This document shows positions 7,443-11,611 of a DNA stretch of 11,611 nucleotides, piece by piece. A program made the position numbers and the translations under genes. The notes beneath the pieces are model-generated. The model made no database searches. It was not told where the DNA came from and saw only the letters and a list, made by a program, of their open reading frames with translations. The DNA comes from Zygnema cylindricum. Taxonomy: Eukaryota > Streptophyta > Zygnematophyceae > Zygnematales > Zygnemataceae. Where the stretch lies: positions 1 to 11,611 of the forward strand of contig JBBHKE010000291.1 of assembly GCA_037447655.1 (NCBI GenBank). Reading direction: 5' to 3'. Within the stretch, counting starts at the first letter, position 1; each line of letters starts with the position of its first letter.

Positions 7443-7568
7443 CAAGTCTAGAGAATCGGAGGAAATCTGACCGTGATACAGCAAGAAGAATTTTAAGATA
7501 CTTGGCAAGTCTAGAGAATCCGAGGAAATCAGACCGTGATACAGCAAGAAGATTTTTAAGATACTTGG
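7443..7568 (+). repeat. 63-bp in-frame tandem duplication at the RT/RNase H boundary
   Basis: Unit 1 (7443-7505) and unit 2 (7506-7568) differ at only a few positions. Each encodes SLEN(P/R)RKSDRDTARR(F/I)LRYL. The period is 63 bases (21 codons), so the duplication by itself does not shift the frame. The normal copia protein has this segment once (as in element E near 11140-11200). Confidence 0.93.
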
Positions 7569-8077
7569 TAGGAACTAAAGACCTCAAGCTCACACTAGGC
7601 GGAGGAGAAGTGAAGCTGCAAACATGGAGTGATACGAGCTATGGCGACATGCCAAGGAAAAAATCCACCACGGGATTCGTTCAGCAAATTGGGAACGAGA
7701 CTTGTTGTTGGAGCAACAAACTTCAAAAGGCCACATCACAACTGACGATGGATTCACAATATATGGCAGCGAGCTCGGCCCTCAAAGAACTCTTATGGGT
7801 GAAATCCATGTTGCAAGAATTGGAATACATGCAGGTTGGTCCATAGGTAATATTGTGTAATAACTAGGCTGCCATTGCCATTGCTTCTAACCTGAGTCAC
7901 CACTTTAAAATCAAGCACATGGATGTAAGATTACACTTTGAAAGAGAAAAAGTGTTCTCTAGAGTGATTAAATTATGTTATTTGCCAGATGCAAAAATGA
8001 TTTGAGATATGCTCACTAAAGCTCTTTCTGCTCCTAAGTTGAAGTATTCTAGGGACACAGTGGGATTAAGTGAATAG
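7569..8077 (+). pseudogene. Element B RNase H domain, degenerate
   Basis: Copia-type RNase H that removes the RNA strand during reverse transcription. Motifs: WSDTSYGD (first Asp near 7630), STTGFVQQIGNETCCWSNK (7658-7720), TMDSQYMAASSALKELLWVKS (7745-7805), AAIAIASN (7868-7890), HHFKIKHMDVRLHFEREKV (7899-7955) and DMLTKALSAPKLKY (8006-8047). The catalytic EAEY motif reads DSQY, so activity would be lost. Stops at 7844-7846, 7865-7867 and 8003-8005; final stop TAG 8075-8077. The longest clean stretch is 7502-7846. Element E keeps the acidic residues that B has lost. Confidence 0.92.
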
Positions 8078-8236
8078 TTGAATTGCTACACTGCTATACT
8101 ACCATACTGCGATAATCCAACATTGAGATATAGTGGGACAGGGTGTTTGCTAAATTGTTAAGTTGCTATGCTGCGATGCTGCGCTAGTTCGTCATCGTAG
8201 CTGCGCCAGGATAGTGAGTCTAAAGCTTTAAGGGAG
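8078..8236 (+). other. Element B 3' untranslated segment and polypurine tract
   Basis: Non-coding stretch between the RNase H stop and the 3' LTR, with two loosely similar GCTA(C/T)(A/G)CTGC-rich copies (about 8082-8117 and 8160-8190). It ends in AAGGGAG (8230-8236) directly before the TGTTG of the 3' LTR. That is the place for the plus-strand primer, although the tract is short and imperfect. Confidence 0.7.
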
Positions 8237-9119
8237 TGTTGCTTTTAGAAAGCTTCCAGTCTCCGCAAATTAGTAAGACAGTGGAAATATAAATCTATAG
8301 GGACACGCGTCGTCCTCTGAAACACTGTGCAAGTATTCGATTAGTACCGACACCAACATATCCGTGTCACACATAGAGTAGAACAACACAGCCGCGACGC
8401 ACACAAAACCAGCTCAGCTGCGACTAATTTGGTATAAGACAACACAGTTGCGACAAAGCTACAGATATTTGAATATGATTAATAATTGAACTACGCAGTT
8501 TCGGTTGATATGAATCAAGTCAACGGACAAGATTCATAAGAGGATAAACAAATGACTCGCTCACAGGTGCTCTACAACATCCGAATGGACGTATCCAGAC
8601 AAGTGTCAGTAAGATGGCGACAAGTATTTTAACAAATCACCTGTACAGGATTCTTAGTAATATAGAGTGTATAGTGATAGATTGGTTTTAGCATGATTAG
8701 GAGCACTTGACCTTAGTGGAAGTTTAGTTCTTAAGACGTATCTCTTAGGGACACTTATATCGACGGTACAGCACTATGAAGTAAGACAACTAAGTGTAGA
8801 GCATATGACTTAGGATGTAGAACATTTTATGTATCCAGACTTTTAGACTGTGTAATTTGCAGACTGTTTTTCGGAAACTTTTGAGTTGCATATCTTGGTG
8901 TATGTTAGATCAATTAGGCTGAAACTTTGAGAGTTGTCATTCTTTGTGATATTTAATACTGTGATTTAGTTTGAAGCAGTTTGGACCTTTGTGTCAAATT
9001 TAGAGAGTAGTAGAAAACAGATGTTTGGTAGGATTCTTGATAAGCATCTGTAAGTGAATTATGTCCACTTCTACTACTACTGCTGTTGCTTCACCTGCTC
9101 CAGTGGTCGTAGAACAACA
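8237..9119 (+). repeat. 3' LTR of element B
   Basis: Partner of 1573-2581, TGTTG to ACAACA, 883 bp. It has a single copy of the 60-bp module and a mutated TATA (CATATGA, 8802-8808). It keeps an ATG at 9061-9063, two codons after an in-frame TGA. From there the frame stays open for 19 codons (Thr/Ser/Ala/Pro-rich) to the last two LTR bases; the same stretch in the 5' LTR runs into gag. Sequence after 9119 is not element B internal sequence but element D on the other strand. Confidence 0.88.
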
Positions 9120-9734
9120 TGTTTTTCCGGACCTAATTCCTCGTCTAAGATAATGACTCCTTCTTCTACACTCCCCTCGCTTCCCTTCTTCAAATCCATT
9201 GGAGTTGTACGACTATTAGCTTTAATTATCTGAAACTTTTCCAACATGTTCCCTATTGCTTCCTTTTGAGTTAGTTTTATAATCTTTCTTTCTCGTTCTC
9301 TTTCTACTTCAATTCCCAAAATATATCTTGTCTCCCCCATATCCTTCATCTCAAATCTTCCCTTAAGATCCGTTTTCAGTATAATAATTTGTCAATTGAT
9401 TTACTTAGAACGAGCAAATCATCAACAGAAATTGCAATAAACATAATACCTTCCTCATCTTTAAAAACATAGATTGACTGATCTGAGCTAATTCGGATAT
9501 ATCCCAAACCGGTAAGAAACTCATCAAGCTTCTTATTCCATTGTCAAGGCGGGGCCAGTTTCAAACCATAAATTGATTTAATCAGCCGGCATACCTTACT
9601 CTCCTCTCTTTACTCCAAAAATCCTTAGGAATGTCGCATAAAGATCTCATCTTCCAATTCTCCATGAAAAAAGGCTTTCGTGATGTCCATCTGGTGCACC
9701 TCCAAGGCTTGCGCTGTTGACAAACTAAAATTCT

Positions 9735-9835
9735 GTGGTCTCCATTGACCCAGAGAATGAGCAGCCTATGTAAAGCCTCTAAGATAATATTTTCCCCTTC
9801 CACTTTCCCGCTGAATAAGCGCCTCCCACGCACAC
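9735..9835. other. 101-bp unidentified insertion in element D RT
   Basis: It interrupts conserved RT coding between TVRVV and the ALEVHQMD motif. It is flanked by near-identical 9-mers, TAAAATTCT (9726-9734) and TAATATTCT (9836-9844), which could be a target duplication with one change. No terminal inverted repeat, poly-A or known motif was seen. It may be a small non-autonomous element or filler DNA from break repair. Confidence 0.45.
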
Positions 9836-9854
9836 TAATATTCTAACCACTCTC

Positions 9855-9859
9855 ACCGT
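9855..9859. repeat. Predicted target-site duplication of element E (one copy visible)
   Basis: The five bases next to the E LTR are ACCGT (+). The partner should lie beyond the right edge of the window, next to E's 5' LTR. Length 5 is taken from the copia norm and from the GGTAT duplication of C. Confidence 0.45.
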
Positions 9860-10006
9860 TGTGAAAACAAGACTCCCCTAAGTCAAACGCAAAAAAATCA
9901 CAGAATATGCTCCCCTAGGCACTAAGTTATGGCTTGTCAAATATGACCTTTATAGTTACAAGCTCTCTTAGAGAGAGGTACCTAAATTTCACTAAGTCCT
10001 GGTCCG

Positions 10007-10048
10007 CCTACTTACGACTGCCTACTTATGACTGCCTACTACTAAACC
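10007..10048 (-). repeat. 14-bp tandem repeats in element E LTR
   Basis: CCTACTTACGACTG, CCTACTTATGACTG, then a partial third CCTACTACTAAACC on the + strand. They sit just downstream of the TATA candidate in the element's direction, probably in the transcribed R/U5 part. Confidence 0.8.
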
Positions 10049-10065
10049 CTATTCCAATAGAAACA

Positions 10066-10073
10066 CTATATAG
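10066..10073 (-). promoter_or_regulatory. TATA-like box in element E LTR
   Basis: CTATATAG (self-complementary) on the strand of element E, about 210 bp before the LTR end, downstream of the CCAAT-like and CACGTG boxes in the direction of transcription. That order fits a U3 promoter. No experimental or comparative support is available here. Confidence 0.45.
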
Positions 10074-10614
10074 TACAAGAATGTACACTTGGCGATGTTC
10101 TTATTGTATGGCCATTGTACGACATGGCTTTCAAAGTGACGCATGTCAAAACAGGAGCCATGGTTCCTCCTCCCATATTCTCTGGTATCCAATAATATGG
10201 TGCCACGTGGCGTCGCGTGACGCTATCCCCAAAGGCCGCCGAAAGTTTATTGAAGATGGCGGCTGCAATTGTGGTCGTCTGATCATTTGTATTTATGCGA
10301 CTTCGATTCGCTTTCAGGCATGAATTGATTAATGCGTGTTTTCGTTAGTCTGCTGCAAATTAGTCCGTTTAATAACGTATATCATTTCGCTAGTGCCTTA
10401 AAGGATTAGGCTTAGGTCTAGATAATAGTCCGTAGACCCCGATTAAAATCCTGCCAGAGGCAGTATTTTGCTACAAATAGTAAAATACCTTCTATTTCAT
10501 CCTGCCTCCTTCTAAATGACGCGGCAGCCATGGAGTGCCTTTAGTTCTCTCTTTCTTTCTGTTTACATTCTAAATAAAATATAATAATGAACTATTAATT
10601 ACCTCTTTTCCACA

Positions 10615-10626
10615 CTCCCCCTAATT
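10615..10626 (-). other. Polypurine tract of element E
   Basis: AATTAGGGGGAG on the minus strand lies between the RNase H stop (10630-10628) and the LTR start TGTGG. It is the plus-strand primer site for reverse transcription. Its position and composition are typical of copia elements and fix the LTR boundary. Confidence 0.85.
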
Positions 10627-10627
10627 C

Positions 10628-11611
10628 TTAGTCACTTTTCAATTTTGATCCACATTTTTCTTTAGAATAAATCAACTTAGGGGAAGGTAATGGTTTTGTC
10701 ATCATGTCAGCAATCATTTTTGTATCAGTTTTATGAACTAGTTTAATGATTTTTTTTTCAACCTTCTCTTCGACAAAGCTTAGTTTAATATCTTTATGCT
10801 TTGCTTTGAAGTGATGTTTTGGATTAGCTGCAATAGAGATAACAGCTTAATTATCACAAAAAGCATTATGAGTTCCTTTCTTCATGAGCCCAAGTTCTTC
10901 AAGAAGAGATTTCACCCACATTAATTCTTTGGTGGCAGCACATGAAGCCATGTATTCAGCCTCCATAGTGGACTGAGTAACTACTTTTTGTTGCTTGCTA
11001 CTTCAACAACATGCACCGGATCCAATTTGTAACACGTATCCAGTCGTACACCGCCTTAAAGGCACATCTACAAAACTGGCATCACTCTAGGTTGTGATGT
11101 CAGTGTGCTCCCCTCCCAAATGCAACCACAATTCCCTTGTCCCCACCAAATACCTCATCAACGTTTTGGCAGCCTCCCAGTCTTTTTTTCTTGGTTCATT
11201 TAGACTTCTACTAAGGACACATACAGCTGCGGCTATATCCGGACGGGTACAGTTCATAAATTAGATTGAATTGCTTACAATTTGCTGATAAGGGATATTT
11301 TCCATAAATTTTCTTTCTATCTCATCTATCTCATCATTAATGATCAATATTCCTCCCTCTTCACTCCCCTCACACACTTTCTTCAAATCCATGGGAGTAT
11401 TACATCTGTTTGTTTTCTCCATTTGAATTTTTTTTAGCATATTACCAATTGTATCTTTCTGAGTGAGTCTTATACTTCTATTCCCTCTATCTCTCTCCAT
11501 TTGAATTCCCAAAATGTACTTTGCTTCGCCGAGATCTTTCATGTCAAAGCGGCTTCTAAGATCCCGTTTTAGTTTGTTAATTTTATCTAAGGACTTGCTT
11601 AAGACCAACAA
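10628..11611 (-). pseudogene. Element E: late RT and RNase H, minus strand, open at the right window edge
   Basis: A single frame runs from the window edge to the terminal TAA (10630-10628), 328 codons with four premature stops and no frameshift. Late RT: VLSKSLDKINKLKRDL, FDMKDLGEAKYILGIQMERD, LTQKDTIGNMLKK, NTPMDLKK, IPYQQIV, TRPDIAAAV. RNase H: SDASFVD, CTTGYVLQIGSGACC, TMEAEYMASCAATKELMWVKS, FCDN, HHFKAKHKDIKLSFVEEKV, ADMMTKPL. The acidic residues of RNase H (Asp, Glu, Asp, Asp) are all present. Stops: 11261-11263, 11087-11089 (a Trp site), 11003-11005 (a Trp site), 10847-10849 (a Gln site). The last three are each explained by one G:C to A:T change. Decay is lighter than in A, B and D. 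Upstream RT with YVDD lies beyond the edge. Confidence 0.92.

Larger units (their letters stand above)
1573..9119 (+). mobile_element. Element B: near-complete, inactive Ty1/copia LTR retrotransposon carrying a nested solo LTR
   Basis: Two related direct repeats (1573-2581 and 8237-9119) enclose gag, protease, integrase, RT and RNase H in copia order. The LTR starts TGTTG and ends ACAACA (ACAACG in the 5' copy). It is followed on the 5' side by an initiator-Met anticodon-type PBS and preceded on the 3' side by a short purine tract. Without the 1340-bp solo LTR and one GGTAT copy, the element is about 6.2 kb. The domain order with integrase before RT is the defining feature of copia rather than gypsy elements. 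The element is dead: stops interrupt gag, integrase, RT and RNase H, and the frame shifts near 3717, 6434, 6575, 6900 and 7440. The bases before it (AATAC) and after it (TGTTT) do not form a target duplication. Confidence 0.9.
9120..9859 (-). pseudogene. Element D: degenerate copia RT fragment on the minus strand
   Basis: Read from 9859 down to 9120: TVRVV (start of the fragment), then after a 101-base interruption ALEVHQMDITKAFFHGELE (about 9698-9642, with a catalytic Asp), RLIKSIYGLK near 9590, QWNKKLDEFLTGLGY near 9540, SVDDLLVLSKS (9429-9397), FEMKDMGETRYILGIEVERE (9358-9300), KLTQKEAIGNMLEKF, TTPMDLKKGSEG. The polymerase box YxDD has Ser for Tyr (9427-9429). Stops occur near 9630, 9610 and 9548, and there is a frameshift near 9385. 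The clean stretch 9349-9120 extends by chance into the B LTR. It stops at 9120 against B's LTR, and at 9859 against E's LTR. It is close in sequence to elements B and E but not identical. Confidence 0.87.
9860..10614 (-). repeat. 3' LTR of element E (minus strand)
   Basis: On the minus strand it begins TGTGGAAAA (10614) and ends TTTTCACA (9860), a near-perfect terminal inverted repeat, 755 bp. It is preceded by the purine tract and RNase H end of element E and followed by coding sequence of element D. It contains CTATATAG (10066-10073) as the best TATA candidate, CCACGTGG (10203-10210), an ATTGG/CCAAT box nearby (10189-10200 region), and a 14-bp tandem repeat (10007-10048). It is unrelated by eye to the B and C LTRs. 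The reading frame 9934-10323 (+) inside it has no support as a gene. Confidence 0.85.

Noticed and set aside
162-8077. Reassigned stop codons (TAA/TAG as Gln), suggested by stops at conserved Gln positions in elements B and E.
   Set aside because: Other in-frame TAA/TAG codons fall where relatives have Tyr (near 468), Trp (near 521, 1540s and 11087), Ser and Arg/Lys, and TGA also occurs at Trp and Arg sites. This is ordinary decay, not a changed code.
9061-9143. A second, tandem copy of element B starting gag after the 3' LTR.
   Set aside because: The shared coding-like stretch ends exactly at the LTR end (9119). What follows is RT of element D on the other strand, so the apparent gag start is part of the LTR itself.
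9934-10323. A 129-residue open frame on the + strand.
   Set aside because: It lies entirely inside the LTR of element E, on the opposite strand to the element, with no recognisable motif.
1-11611. A host gene, phage or bacterial operon.
   Set aside because: All recognisable coding sequence belongs to copia pol or gag; there are no ribosome-binding sites, operon-like spacing or non-element protein motifs.

Overview
This window is eukaryotic nuclear DNA made almost entirely of decayed Ty1/copia-type (Pseudoviridae-like) LTR retrotransposons stacked on and inside one another. No host gene, tRNA, rRNA, CRISPR array or prokaryotic operon is visible. The assignment rests on copia-order pol domains (protease, integrase, reverse transcriptase, RNase H), TG...CA long terminal repeats, 5-bp target duplications, polypurine tracts and a primer-binding site of initiator-Met tRNA type. 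The sequence does not identify the host phylum. Every coding region is broken by stops or frameshifts.

Layout, with labels used throughout. Bases 1-161 are unassigned. ELEMENT A (+, 162-1572) is an integrase-to-early-RT fragment cut off exactly where the next element starts. ELEMENT B (+, 1573-9119) is a structurally complete copia element: 5' LTR 1573-2581, PBS 2582-2592, gag and protease in one frame, integrase, RT, RNase H, polypurine tract, 3' LTR 8237-9119. Its integrase is split by SOLO LTR C (4359-5698, 1340 bp, flanked by the duplication GGTAT), which comes from a related family. ELEMENT D (-, 9120-9859) is an RT fragment abutting B's 3' LTR. It is interrupted at 9859/9860 by ELEMENT E (-, 9860-11611), of which the 3' LTR (9860-10614), polypurine tract, RNase H and late RT lie in the window. 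The rest of E runs off the right edge.

The order of events can partly be read. C landed in B, and E landed in D. B is flanked by A (+) on the left and D (-) on the right, with different 5-mers at its two ends, so B's flanks are not one simple insertion site. The B LTRs differ at roughly one base in eight over their first ~170 bp by eye, plus larger indels, so B is old or a recombinant. E's coding strand keeps one frame across the window and looks less decayed.

The most unusual structural point concerns where gag begins. The B family LTR ends in ACAACA, followed by a PBS that matches the anticodon region of initiator-Met tRNA and so contains an ATG. That ATG is in frame with gag, and the open frame extends upstream into the LTR to an ATG (intact in the 3' LTR, ATA in the 5' LTR). 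The related solo LTR C has an ATG in the same phase relative to its own end. The LTRs of B and C also share a repeated ACGGACnnGATTC module that in C forms perfect hairpins.
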